From: Ascoidea asiatica
Taxonomy: Eukaryota > Ascomycota > Saccharomycetes > Ascoideales > Ascoideaceae
NCBI GenBank assembly: GCA_001600695.1
Contig: BCKQ01000003.1
Coordinates: 620,001-684,000, forward strand
Direction of reading: 5' to 3'
DNA: 64,000 nt
Below, piece after piece: positions 21,116 through 32,411 of the stretch; the first letter of the stretch is position 1; each line of letters starts with the position of its first letter. Both the position numbers and the translations under genes were made by a program. A model generated the notes under the pieces. It did no database searches. It was not told the DNA's origin and worked only from the letters and a program-made list of their open reading frames with translations.

Positions 21116-21726
21116 TTTTTAAAAATTGTTTTTATTATTATTTACTTTTATTTCTTATTAATTATTTAATTAATTATTTATTTTAGTTACAGTTACTGTA
21201 TTTAGTTTAATTTAAATTATTATAAAATTACTCATACATTAAAAAAATATAAAAAAAGAAAAATGGAAAATTAAAAGCCAAATTTGAGGTACTTCTTTCA
21301 ATTACCATTTTCATGGGTCCAATAATAATATTTCAATTTTATAAAACTTTTTCATTAAAATCATCAAGATCAGATAAAATTGGTGACTTTAAAGAAATAA
21401 TAAGGATTGCAAAAAAAAGATATAATTTCTATCATTCGTAATTCATATGTACATTAGAATTATATATTTGTTTGTTTATATAGGCAATTGAAAGATTTAA
21501 ATAAGATAATTTGATTTCATTTTAACTTTTTTTTTAAAAGTTTTCTTTAAAAGTTTTCTTTAAAAGTTTTCTTTAAAAGTTTTTTTTTTTTTTTTTTTTG
21601 TACAATATTAAAGATTTAAATAAAGTGAAAGATAATAATAATAAAAATAATGATAATAAATATGTATTTTATGATTAATAATTAAATTTTATTAAGTTAT
21701 AATTATAATTATAATTATAATTATAA
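21116..21726. other. Upstream of the YVH1-like gene, downstream of EGD1
   Basis: 611 bp, AT-rich. It has four copies of a 13-bp unit AAAAGTTTTCTTT (about 21533-21585) ending in a T run, and a TTATAA-type repeat running into the EGD1 stop (21697-21730). No phosphatase coding sequence was found on the minus strand. Confidence 0.6.
21533..21585. repeat. 13-bp tandem repeat, about four copies
   Basis: AAAAGTTTTCTTT repeated head to tail, followed by a poly-T run, in the EGD1-YVH1 intergenic region. Confidence 0.7.
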
Positions 21727-22824
21727 TTAATCAACTTGTTTTTCAAAAGTTTCACCAGCAACTAAATCAGGAATATCAGCATCATCACCAGGAGATTCAA
21801 TTACATCAGAAGTTTTACCATTAGCAGCAGTTGCAGGATCTAAACCACCTTGTTTTTGAATATTTTCAGCTAATTGTCTTAAAATTTCTAAATTTTCAGA
21901 ACCTAATTGTGGTAAAATATTTGGTAATAAATCAGTTAATTGTTTTTCTTGTGGACGTCCATGAACTGCGAAAGTATTATTTTGAGTTGAAGCTTGAACT
22001 GAAGCACGATTAAAATGTAAAACATTACCATCTTCTTTAAAAAAATTAACTTCTTCAATACCATCTAAAGTTTGTGGAGATAATTTTTGTAAAGTTGTTT
22101 GTAATTTTGAATCATCTACATCATCTCTAAATACCTTCTTTGCTTTACGACGAGAACCACTAAATTAATAAATAAAAAATAAATAAAATTAGTTAGAATT
22201 TGTTAAAAATATATTTGTAATAAATATTTGTAATAAATATTTGTAATAATTTGTAATAATTTGAAATTGACTAGAATTGATTATACTTTGATTATAATTG
22301 AAATTGAAATTGAATTGAAAATGGAATGTAATTAGATATCAAAGTTTTCATTATACTTATATTCCATTTAATTGGAATAATTGATTTGAATCTTTGTATG
22401 GAAATATCTGGATATAAATAATAAATTGAAATTAATTATGATGAGATTGATTAATATAGTATATTTTAGTCTATAATACTTTTTTATATTTCATAATTCC
22501 TAATTATCTATACTTCTTTCAATGATCTTCAATAACATTTAATAATTTTTAATAATTTTTATAATTCTTAATAAATTTTTTGATAATTTTCAATAAATTC
22601 AATAAATCTAGTATTGAATTAAATTCTTTCTTTCAATGAATTATAAATCTTTTTTTTATTTTTTAAAAGATGTTTAAACATACCCTATAAATAAAAGTAA
22701 AATTAGTTAGTAAATTGAAATCTTTTTTTTTTCAATAAGAATATAATTATAATTATTAATACATACCAATTTTAGTAGTGCTTGCTTTCTTAAGTTTAGC
22801 TAATTTTGCAGGATCGACAACCAT
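21727..22824 (-). CDS. EGD1: Nascent polypeptide-associated complex beta subunit, with a 1-nt exon
   Basis: Reconstructed CDS: exon 1 22824-22767 (58 nt), exon 2 the single base 22684, exon 3 22159-21727; 492 nt, 163 residues. The protein begins MVVDPAKLAKLKK and continues KIGGSRRKAKK, EEVNFFKEDGNVLHFN, HGRPQEKQLTDLLP and DIPDLVAGETF, all typical of NAC-beta, the ribosome-bound chaperone subunit that pairs with Egd2. Intron 1 (22766-22685, 82 nt) has GTATGT, TACTAAC and TATAG. The next base is G, followed at once by another GTATGT. Intron 2 (22683-22160, 524 nt) ends TTTAG with a TTCTAAC branch-like site. Joining exon 1 directly to exon 3 gives a frameshift and an early stop; adding the lone G restores the conserved Gly-Gly-Ser-Arg-Arg. 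Confidence 0.92.
22684..22684 (-). other. EGD1: Single-nucleotide exon of EGD1
   Basis: Minus-strand context TTATAG|G|GTATGT. The acceptor and the next donor are separated by one G. This base supplies the second position of a Gly codon (GGT) split over three exons. Splicing evidence is from sequence only. Confidence 0.75.
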
Positions 22825-24085
22825 TTTTATATATTATTATATATTATTATATTATATTATATTATTTTTACAATTATATTTATATTTATTATATGAATTT
22901 AATATATATATTAATATATTGAATTGTGTTTAATATTTTATTTTCAATTTCAATATAGTAAAAAGTAAGTATTACTAACAGTAGAAATCTTCAAGGCTCT
23001 GGTTGATTTGCAGTGCCTAAAATTTCACTATTCAAGCACTCGTTAAACAGCAGTGAAAGAACAGTGAAAGAGCTGGGGGCATGAGAATCGCGTGCTCGTC
23101 CACCGCGCAGTTTCCAGCCAAAACCCAGCCAAGACCCAAAGCAAAACTCAGTGCTGGGGAAAAAGAAGAAGAAAAAGAAAACGAGAGGAAAACGAGAGGA
23201 AAACGAAAAGACGGCAAAAGATGCGTGGGAGGGTAACAGCTAGGGATCTGGTGCAAGGATGTGAGTTAACAGAGACCAGGTTGGCGGGTCGGCTACTTTA
23301 ATTTTTTCATTTGGTTATTTTGTTCCGTGGCACGGATTCCTTTTTTTTGAAATTTTCACTTGACACCCGGATTATTTAAAAGGTATACGGATATTGCAAT
23401 TTATAAGCTCGGCTGAAAACATTAAAAGTAATATCCTCTTTAACATATTATATAATGATGAGGAATAAGAGAAAAAAAAGTTAAGAGAAAAGTAAATGAA
23501 TAAAAAACAATTGAGAAGAATGCCAGAAGATGAAAAAAAAAATGAAAAAATTGAAAAAAAATTAAGATATAAATAAACATAAAATATACAATAAACATTT
23601 TGAATTTGAAATTAAGTTTATAATTCTTATTTCAAATATAATTATTATATTAAGTATTTGGTATTTCAACAACAAGAGAAAAAATAAAATAAAAATAAAA
23701 AAATTTAAGTTCATTAGAATATATTCATAGAAATCTACCGGCTCAAGATAATTGACCAATCTAATCTAAAAGGAAATAAGAAAATAAGTAAATAAGTAAA
23801 TAAGTAAATAAGTAAATAAGTAAATAAGAAAACAAATTTAAGAGAAAAAGATAATAAAAAAAAAGAAAAAAAGATCAAAACAAAATCCACACATTAACAT
23901 AAATAACAACAATGACAATATAAACATAAATAATAACAAAACCATGACAGAATAAAATAAACCAAAACAAAATAAAACGAAATAAAACAAAATAGAATGA
24001 AACGTAATAAAATAAAATAAAACTTAGAATTTCAACTCAATTCAATAATACTTTAATAGTAATTCAATAATAATAATAAATTTGA
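22825..24085. other. EGD1 promoter / GAT1 terminator region
   Basis: 1.26 kb. A GC-rich patch (about 23000-23300) upstream of EGD1 contains overlapping chance frames on both strands with no family match. From 23460 on the sequence is purine-rich, with a TAAATAAG tandem repeat (23783-23829) and AAATAAAACAAAATA-type repeats up to the GAT1 stop. Confidence 0.5.
23783..23829. repeat. 8-bp tandem repeat TAAATAAG, about five to six copies
   Basis: Simple tandem array in the 3' flank of GAT1. Confidence 0.75.
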
Positions 24086-26185
24086 TTATATAGATAATTT
24101 TAACCAATCCCATTCACTTCCAAGAGTCTCATTATTAGAATTATCAATACCTATTCCTGTTTCATTTGAATTATTTCCAATCATATCAAAATTAACATAT
24201 TCACTTCCATTTTCACTCATACTATTACTATTCATTCCAGGCTTATTTATAATCTTATTACTACTATTATTACCATTAATATTACTATTACCATTATTAT
24301 TATTATTCTTAAAATTATTACCATTACCATTCATTCCATTCATATTATTCATATTATTCATATTATTCATATTTGAACGATTCATATTTCCATAATATGA
24401 ATTATTCATCATATTATTCATACCACCATTATTATTATTCATCATTGAAGGAATATTAATTTGAGATTGAGATAATGATTGAGATTGAATACCAAACGTT
24501 TGATTACGATAATTAATATTTCCATTAGATCCAAATTGTTGCATTCTTGGTCTATCATATGGTGAAAAATTATTTGGTAATGATGTTGATGGTCCACTTG
24601 TTGTCATTGGTGTATTAGGTAATGAATCATTATTAGAATAAATTGATCCTCCATTTTTCGGTATTCTAATTGATCCATCTATACTACTAAGTCTATTATT
24701 ATTTCTATTATTATTATTACTATTATTATTCATACTCATTGAATTCATATTTGGTCCCATATTCATATTCATATTCATGTTCATATTATTATTATTATTA
24801 TTATTACTATTATTATTACTATTATTATTCATATTTGGCCCTATATTCATATTCATATTCATATTTGTCATATTATTTATATTATTCATTGGACCTCCAT
24901 GAAATGATCCTGATTGCATTGGATTATCAAACCCAATTGGAGAAAATGGAGTTGCAGGTGTATGTTGACTTGAAGAAATTGGTATACTTAATGGATTTGA
25001 ATAAATTGTTGAAGAATTTTTATTTGAATTTGAATTTGTTTTTAAATTTAATGGTCTAACAACTCCATGTAATTTAAAAAATAATCCACATGCATTACAA
25101 AGTAATTTACCTTCTGCAGTTTTTCTCCATAATGGTGTTGTTCTTGTTTGACAATTTGCACAACAAACATGTTTTGGAGAATCATCTGAAATTGATTTAC
25201 TTATAATATTTTTAGAATTTTGTTTATTTATTGTTGAAATTCCAAGTGATATACTTTTATTACTTTTTATTCTTGATTTATTATTATTATTATTATTGTT
25301 GTTATTGTTATTGTTATTGTTATTGTTATTGTTATTCTGGTTACTATTATTTTTTTTATTTGAACTTATAGATGTTGATAAACTTAAAGTTTCATCAGAT
25401 TGACTAACAGTTTCAATTTTTGATTTATTTGAATTTGAATTTGAATTATTTTCATTTGCAGTCATTTCTAAAGTAGTTATATAATCAGTTAAAGAAGATT
25501 TAATATTTGGATCATCATCTAAAAAGAAATCTGACTTTTGTTTCTTCAAAGATAATTTATTATTATTTGAATTATTATTTGAATTATTAATATCCATCAT
25601 ACCAAATTCTAAAAATGAAGTATCTATATTACTTTTATTATTATTAGATTTATTTTTATTATCATTAGTTTCATTTAATTTATTTTCATTTGAATCAGGA
25701 AAATAAGATGATAAATCAAGAAAATTATCAAAATTATTATTATCATTATCCATATTAAAATCAAAATGAAATGGATCATTAATATTCAAATCATTTGAAT
25801 TTGTATTATTATTATTATTATTATTATTGACATTATCATTTTTATTATTTATTGAAAGTTTTGATTTAGAAATTATTGAATTATTTGTTAAAGTAGAAGT
25901 TGATAAATTAATACTATTATTACTATTATTATTATTTATACTATTACCATTAAAATTTTTAGAATTATTATTATTATTATTATTACTATTGTTAATATTA
26001 ATATTTTTAGAAGGTTTTATTGAAAAAACAGAAGTTGCATTTGATGTTAAAGAAGTAGCTTCAGGAGAAGAATGAGAATTTGGATCAGCAGGACTTGTAG
26101 AAAAAGATAAATTACTATTTTTTCTAACTATATTTGAAATTGGAATATTATTTTTTATATTATTATTATTATTATTATTATTATG

Positions 26186-26221
<36 letters not shown>

Positions 26222-27331
26222 TTTAATATTATTTTGAATAATTGAAGAATTTGTTGATTTTTCTTCTTGAGATATTTTTTTAATATGAGCAACATAATCA
26301 AAATCATCAATAATTGCATCATCATTGTTATTATTGTTATTATTGTTAATGTTATTCATATCCATATCTATATTTAAATTCATATCCATATTCATATCCA
26401 AATTTAAATCCATATTCATATCTATATTATTCATATTCATATTCATATTCATATCTAATGGAATATCTAAAGGAACATCAATAGAATGCATATCTAAAGA
26501 CATATTATCTAAATGAGAATTTGAAATTGAATTTGAAGGTAAATTCATATCAATATCTAAATCTAAAATATTTGAATTTAAATCCATATCCATATTCATA
26601 TATTTATTCATATTCATATCTAAATCTCTATTAATATCCAGAATTGAGTTATTATTATTATTATTATTATTTGATTTATTAATATTTGAAGATATTGAAT
26701 TTGATAATATAGATTGTTTTGATTTTTGTTGTTGTTGATTAAAGAAACTATTTCTTCTTGATATTGGTTTTAATATTTTTCTATTATTATTATTATTATT
26801 ATTATTAGTGGTTGTTGTTGTCTTTATACTTTTATTATGAAAGGGGTGAATGAATGAATTATTAATATTATTAAGTGAAGTTGTAGAAGAAGAAGGAGAA
26901 TAAATTGATTTTGAATATTTTAAAGAATTAATTCTCCAAGCTAAATTTGTAACTCTTGTTGCATCAGGTAATTTATGTCTTGCACTTGAATACATTTTAT
27001 AAATTTCATAAGAACTTTCATCTTGTAAAACATCTTTAATATTGAAAGATATTTTCTTATTTGAAGATATATTTATTGGTAATATGTTATTGGTGTTGTT
27101 ATTGGTATTGTTGTTATTGTTATTGTTTGATTTTGATTTTGAATTTTTAGAATTTTTTATAGGTTTATTTGATTTTACATATTTTGATTTTGATTTATAT
27201 TTTGATTTATTATTATTTATATTATTATTATTATTAGTTATATCATTTGATATTATTAATTTATCCTTTTTATTAATACTTTCAACATTTGATAAAGGAG
27301 ATTTTGTTTTAAATTTATCTTTATTTGACAT
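24086..27331 (-). CDS. GAT1: Nitrogen-regulatory GATA activator (Gat1/AreA type)
   Basis: 1081 residues with one GATA finger, C-X2-C-X17-C-X2-C, at about 720-745 ([23 protein letters not shown]). Near residue 105-140, [16 protein letters not shown] followed by NLAWRI is the N-terminal homology region of AreA/NIT2/Gat1. The last residues, [10 protein letters not shown], match the AreA C-terminal motif (EWEWLTMSL in Aspergillus, the site bound by NmrA). These three together identify the global activator of nitrogen-catabolite genes. The rest is an exceptional accumulation of Asn runs and MNMNMN repeats. Start at the first Met. About 2.4 kb of upstream DNA separates it from the divergent GAD1. 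Confidence 0.92.
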
Positions 27332-29741
27332 ATTTATTTATTTATTAATTTATTAATTTATTAATTTATTTATATATTTATGTATATTGTAATTGAGTAA
27401 ATTATCAATGAGTTAATATTTCCAAAGAAGAAAACTTATGTAAGTAAGTAATGAGTAATGAGTAATGAGTAATAAGTAATAAGTTATAAGTCAATATATT
27501 TATATGTCTAAGTATTTATATATTGATATATATATTGATATATATATTGATATATTAATTGATATATATATTTTGATATATAAGATATGAATATGATTAA
27601 ATATTATAATATATATAATATATATAATATGTATAATAACCTGATAATGGATTGATAAATATGAGAATAATATAATATATCTAAAATTTAAATATATAAA
27701 TATTTGAATAAATGAATAAAATAAATAAGTTAATAAGTAAGTTATTATAAATAAATAAATAAATAAATAAAAGAATGGTATGAATGGTATTATTTAATCA
27801 ATACTTTATTTTTTATTAAATATATTAATATATTATTGAATATATTACTTTTATTATTATATTATTTATTGTAATATATAATACTATAATAATACTATGG
27901 TACTTTCAGTGATTTGAATAAATCAAAAGGGAAAATGAGGATGATTGGGCAGCTTTGGAGAGAAAGTTGTGGTAAAAGCAGAAGAAAGAGCAAAAGCAAA
28001 AGCAGAAGCGGCAGCAGTGCAAAGCGGGCTAAATGAAATACCGGGTCACCACCCGTAGTAGGTCGCTCGCAGCTGGCACAAGTGTGGAGGAGTAGGATGT
28101 TGTGCTCGGAGGTTGTTTAACGGCGCTCAGCCTGCGCTACTTAGCACTGCCATGCCTCCGAGAGTGAACCGCATTCCAAATCTGAGGTCGGATTTTAGAA
28201 AACTCAGCGAATTCGCAGAACTTTTGACGGATTTGGCTGGAGCTTGGATTTTTCCTAAATGCTAATTCCAGTGATAAGCGGTTACATACCGTCTTGGACC
28301 GTTTAAGTCCGTTGTAACAAGTGCTGACCTGTTAAAAAAGACGTACCTCTTAACTCAAATTGATTTAAGGTTGTTTAGTGAAACCAGTAAGTACAAGAAA
28401 ACAGGCTGTGTTTAGCAGACCTGGAAGCTTGACAAACGGTGCAGATACAGTTCCTATTGGTGTGATCCATATTAGCGACTATCTACCAGACACCACGGGT
28501 CCAGACCCCTTTAGCTAGCCAGTCTGAAGTGCCCCTGGTTGTGTGCAGCAGTGTACAGTGCTGTCTGTACTCGAGCATTTAAGTTTTGGAGTTGCGCAAA
28601 AGCAAAAGCAAAAAGAAAAGAAAAGAAAAACTCAGCTCGATCTCACTTCGATCTCAACTCGTTCGTTTCGTTCGTCTTCAGACGTTTCTTTGACATTTTG
28701 TTTGAGATGGCGTTGCTATGCAAATATTGCTAACACTGCTAACATTACGGTTACTATTTTCGGTTAGCGTTACAGGGCTGGCCATTGGCTACTAAACGCT
28801 ACTTGGAATTCGCCGGTTACGCGCACCAGCCATAGAAACTCCCCGTATATCTGCTGACTCAGCGCAAACCTCGTTTCAGTGGCTGTATAGTGGCTGTTCA
28901 GTGGCTGTTTTTAGGCTGGTGTTGAATCTGCGCTCAGTTTCTCTTAGCGGTCTAACAGCACTTCAAATAATATTCTTTTTAAATATTCTTTTTAAATACT
29001 CTTTTTACTATTTATTCTTCTTCACTGGCATATGTCATTTTCTTAACTAATTATTATTATTTCCCATTCTCAATATTCACACTAACTTCAATTTTAGTAA
29101 ATAATATTCATTCATTTTTATTCAATTCATTCAATTCATTCAATTTATCCAATTTATCCAATTCATTCTCCCATCATAAATAATATTCTTATTAATTATT
29201 TGTAATATTCATAAATATAATATCTGTCATAAAAACATTACAATCTTCATTTCAAATCCCATAACATAACATCTTCAATATTCAATCAATTGAATTGCCA
29301 CTGAACTCGAACTCCTAAACTTTTTTTATTGTGTCTTTCTTCTTCACAAAATTTTCGTACTCAAAACCAGTTATTCAAACTTTATTCTACTTTATTCAAC
29401 TCCTATCAACATGAACTAACATCGCTATACATTAGATACCATATCAATGGATCCGTATTTTTTTTCTACATTTTTGTTACAGAACCGAAAATCTGGTCTC
29501 ACTTCCTCAACTTTAAAGTTTTAGTTATGGGGTAGTAACTCAAAATTGATAAAAATGATAAAAATGGATAAAATTATTATATAAAAATGATAATATTATT
29601 TCAAATAGCAATTTTATTTTAAAATTTTACTATAAATATTTCCCTTATTTTACTTCTTTTTATATTAAAATTTTCTTAAAAAATTCTATTATCAATTTCA
29701 AAAAAAAAAAAAAAAAAAAAAAAAGAAAAATTATATAAAAA
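27332..29741. other. Long divergent intergenic region GAT1 / GAD1
   Basis: 2.4 kb. Next to GAT1 it is AT-rich with a GTAATGA/GTAATAA tandem array (27437-27484) and ATATATTG repeats. From about 27940 to 28960 lies a GC-rich block with many hairpins (described separately). From 28970 to GAD1 it is again AT-rich, with ATTCAATTC repeats (29110-29165) and a poly-A tract of about 24 bases (29700-29724) just before the GAD1 ATG. Confidence 0.55.
28040..28580. other. GC-rich, hairpin-dense non-coding block (candidate structured RNA)
   Basis: No convincing frame. Perfect inverted repeats include CGGGT-CACC-ACCCG (28042-28055), CTCGGAGG/CCTCCGAG (28105-28112 with 28155-28162), GTTACA/TGTAAC enclosing GGAC/GTCC (about 28280-28317), CAGG/CCTG (about 28402-28423) and GTACAG/CTGTAC (28553-28570). 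In such an AT-rich genome this recalls a structured RNA gene (telomerase, RNase P/MRP or SRP RNA class), but I found no diagnostic motif of any of these, and promoter islands elsewhere in the window are also GC-rich. Strand unknown. Confidence 0.3.
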
Positions 29742-31529
29742 ATGTCTTTACATCCAGTTAATTCAGATAAATTAATTGAAAAATTATTATCTGAAGATAG
29801 TAATAATGAAGAAGATAATAATAATAATAATAAAGAAAATAATCAATTATTAAATAAATTTCAAAAGAATATACAATCAAAAACAAAAACAAATCTGAAA
29901 ATTAAAAATAAATATTCAATTAAAAATTCAAATAATGAATTTTTATCAATTTTAAAAAATAAATTACCAAATATTGGTTTAAATAATTCAAATTTAACTT
30001 ATAATTTAATTCATAATGATTTAAATTTAGATGGTAATCCAAATTTAAATTTAGCTAGTTTTGTTAATACTTCAACAAATTTAAATTCTTTAAATTTAAT
30101 TAATCAAAATATTCTTAAAAATTTAGCTGATAATGATGAATATCCAATTTTAATGGATATTCATAAAAGATGTATTTCAATTTTATCTTCTTTATGGAAT
30201 GCCCCAATTGATAATGATGATGATGATGATAATGATAATAATGATGATAACAATAATGAAGAAAAAACTCCAATTGGTTCTGCAACAACAGGTTCTTCAG
30301 AAGCTATAATGCTTGCAGGTTTAGCTTTTAAAAAAAGATGGCAATTGAAAATGAAATTAAATGGTAAAGATTTTTCAAATCCAAATATTATTATGGGTGC
30401 AAATGCTCAAGTTGCTTTAGAAAAATTTGCAAGATATTTTGATGTTGAATCAAGATTAATTCCAGTTTCTAAAAAAAGTAATTATATTATAGATTTAAAT
30501 AAAATTGAAGAAAATATAAATGAAAATACAATTGGAATTTTTATAATTTTAGGTTCAACTTATACTGGAGCTTTTGAAAATGTTTATAAAATTTCAAAAA
30601 TTTTAGATCAAATTCAAATTAATAAAGGTTTTGATATTCCAATTCATATTGATGGTGCTTCTGGTGCAATGATTTCACCATTTTTATATCCAAATTTAAT
30701 TTGGGATTTTAAAATTAAAAGAGTTCATTCAATTAATACTTCTGGTCATAAATTTGGTTTAACAACAGTTGGTTTAGGTTGGATAATTTGGAGATCAAAA
30801 TCTTTTTTACCAAAAGAATTAATTTTTAAATTAAATTATTTAGGTGGTATTGAAGAAAGTTTTACTTTAAATTTCTCAAGACCTGGTTTTCAAGTTATTC
30901 ATCAATATTTTAATTTTTTAAATTTAGGTTTTCAAGGTTATAAAAAAATTTTTTTAAATTCTTTATATTATTCAAGATTATTATCTAAATTTTTAGAAGA
31001 ATCAAATTATTATGAATGTATTTCAAATATTCATAGAAAAAATGGTATATTAAATTTAAATGATCAAATTAATAAAAATTTATCTTTTAATATTGATGAA
31101 GATCCTGAATTTTATAATTTTGGTTTACCTGTTGTTTGTTTTAAATTTTCAAATCAATTTAAATTAAATTATCCTGAAATTCCTCAATGTATAATTTCAA
31201 ATTTATTAAGAAATAAAGGTTTTATTATTCCAAATTATCCATTACCAAAAAATGAAGAAAATATTGAAGTTTTAAGAATTGTTGTAAGAAATGATTTAAA
31301 TATTGAATTACTTGATAAATTAATGTCAGATATTATTCAAGTTACAGAAACTTTAATAAATGCTGCAGAAATTGTTAAAAATTCAACAAAATTTGAATCT
31401 GATGAAGCAAAAAGTGATAATAAAGATGTAATTTATAATATGTTATTATCAATTGCTTCTGCTGGAAATGAAGATATAAATTCAAAAGAAATATTTAAAG
31501 AAAAAAATTCTTTTAGATCAACTTGTTGA
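29742..31529 (+). CDS. GAD1: Glutamate decarboxylase
   Basis: 595-residue PLP enzyme that converts glutamate to GABA, in the GABA shunt and in stress tolerance. Family marks: NLASFVNTSTNL, the GSATTGSSEAIMLAGLAFKKRW block, HIDGASGAMISPF (the Asp of the PLP ring), and the PLP lysine K337 in NTSGHKFGL, followed by GLGWIIWR and LNFSRPGFQVI. The N-terminus has an Asn/Asp-rich insert (about residues 22-34) and another DDDDNDNND insert near 158-172, expanding the usual length. An A-rich leader precedes the ATG. Convergent with the unknown minus-strand gene at 31827. Confidence 0.96.
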   Translation: MSLHPVNSDKLIEKLLSEDSNNEEDNNNNNKENNQLLNKFQKNIQSKTKTNLKIKNKYSIKNSNNEFLSILKNKLPNIGLNNSNLTYNLIHNDLNLDGNPNLNLASFVNTSTNLNSLNLINQNILKNLADNDEYPILMDIHKRCISILSSLWNAPIDNDDDDDNDNNDDNNNEEKTPIGSATTGSSEAIMLAGLAFKKRWQLKMKLNGKDFSNPNIIMGANAQVALEKFARYFDVESRLIPVSKKSNYIIDLNKIEENINENTIGIFIILGSTYTGAFENVYKISKILDQIQINKGFDIPIHIDGASGAMISPFLYPNLIWDFKIKRVHSINTSGHKFGLTTVGLGWIIWRSKSFLPKELIFKLNYLGGIEESFTLNFSRPGFQVIHQYFNFLNLGFQGYKKIFLNSLYYSRLLSKFLEESNYYECISNIHRKNGILNLNDQINKNLSFNIDEDPEFYNFGLPVVCFKFSNQFKLNYPEIPQCIISNLLRNKGFIIPNYPLPKNEENIEVLRIVVRNDLNIELLDKLMSDIIQVTETLINAAEIVKNSTKFESDEAKSDNKDVIYNMLLSIASAGNEDINSKEIFKEKNSFRSTC

Positions 31530-31826
31530 AATCTATTCAATTAAATTAAATTTTATAATATCTTTTTTTTCTTATTTATCCTATATTTCTTTTTTTTTTC
31601 AACTAAATAAATTATCTATTATAAATATTATGAATTTATAAATTATACTACAAGTTTTATCTATGAAAGTAAAATTGTATTTATTAATTATTATTTAGCG
31701 ATTGAAAAAAAAAAAAAGAAAGTCAAAGTCAAAGTCAAAGTCATTTACAAAAATAACTTATAATATAGCTAAGTAAATAAATTTATTTTCTATTTCATAA
31801 TCATATTAATTTGTATTTTCAAATTT

Positions 31827-32411
31827 TCAACTTGAATCATCTCCACTATCAGTGATATAATATTTTAATCCATCATCTTTAGAATCTTCATCATAATACT
31901 CTTCTTCATTTTCAAAGTATTCTTCTTCAAAGTCATTTTTTTGATAATATTTGGCAGAAGCTTCTTTTTCTTTAGATTCAATTTCTTCAAACTTTTCCCC
32001 TTTAAGCTCATTAAAGATTCTATCTAATAATTTATTATTCATTTCAATTTGATAATTACTATTTGAATTTTTATTATCATTAAGAACAAAATCTTGAATA
32101 AGTTGTTCATTTACATTAATAACCATCACTTCAATCAATTTTTCAATCCCATTTTTATCTTGTTGTTTTAAAACATCTTTTAAATTTCCAATATATCTAG
32201 GAGTTTCTTCTTTTTTTTCTTGTAATGTATTATTATCTTCAATTGATTTGAAATAATTATTGATTTCAGACTTAGAAGTATAATTTCCACCTAAAATTCT
32301 TTCAATTTTCTTTGATTCATAATTTTCATTCAATAGGTTTTTTTTAACAGGATTTGAATCTTCAAATCCAATAAGTATATGTGTTTTAATATTTTCATTC
32401 ATTTTTACCAC
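31827..32411 (-). CDS. Unrecognised acidic protein
   Basis: 194 residues; I do not recognise a family. What can be seen: an N-terminal part with KTHILIGFEDSNP and a KKIERILGGNY segment, a middle ETPRYIGNLKDVLKQQDKNGIEKLIEVM stretch that should be helical, and a very acidic Glu/Tyr/Asp-rich tail ending in SGDDSS. No signal peptide or membrane span. Balanced residue use (fewer Asn runs than neighbours) supports real coding. The start could be M1 or M4. The upstream kilobase contains a copy of the ACCACAAAAACAAA motif 220 bp before the ATG. Confidence 0.6.
   Translation of the reverse strand: MVKMNENIKTHILIGFEDSNPVKKNLLNENYESKKIERILGGNYTSKSEINNYFKSIEDNNTLQEKKEETPRYIGNLKDVLKQQDKNGIEKLIEVMVINVNEQLIQDFVLNDNKNSNSNYQIEMNNKLLDRIFNELKGEKFEEIESKEKEASAKYYQKNDFEEEYFENEEEYYDEDSKDDGLKYYITDSGDDSS

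Noticed and set aside
23032-23301. Opposed open frames of 69 and 74 codons upstream of EGD1
   Set aside because: Same GC-island effect; the peptides are low-complexity Lys/Arg or Ser/Phe runs without homology features.
28040-28580. Identification of the block as SRP, RNase P, MRP, U1-U6 or telomerase RNA
   Set aside because: I looked for the known conserved strings of these RNAs from memory and found no convincing match, so only a generic candidate RNA is reported.
28539-28767. Two plus-strand frames in the 28.5 kb GC-rich block
   Set aside because: Both overlap in different frames and contain composition-driven K/R and S/F strings; a structured RNA or promoter is more likely.
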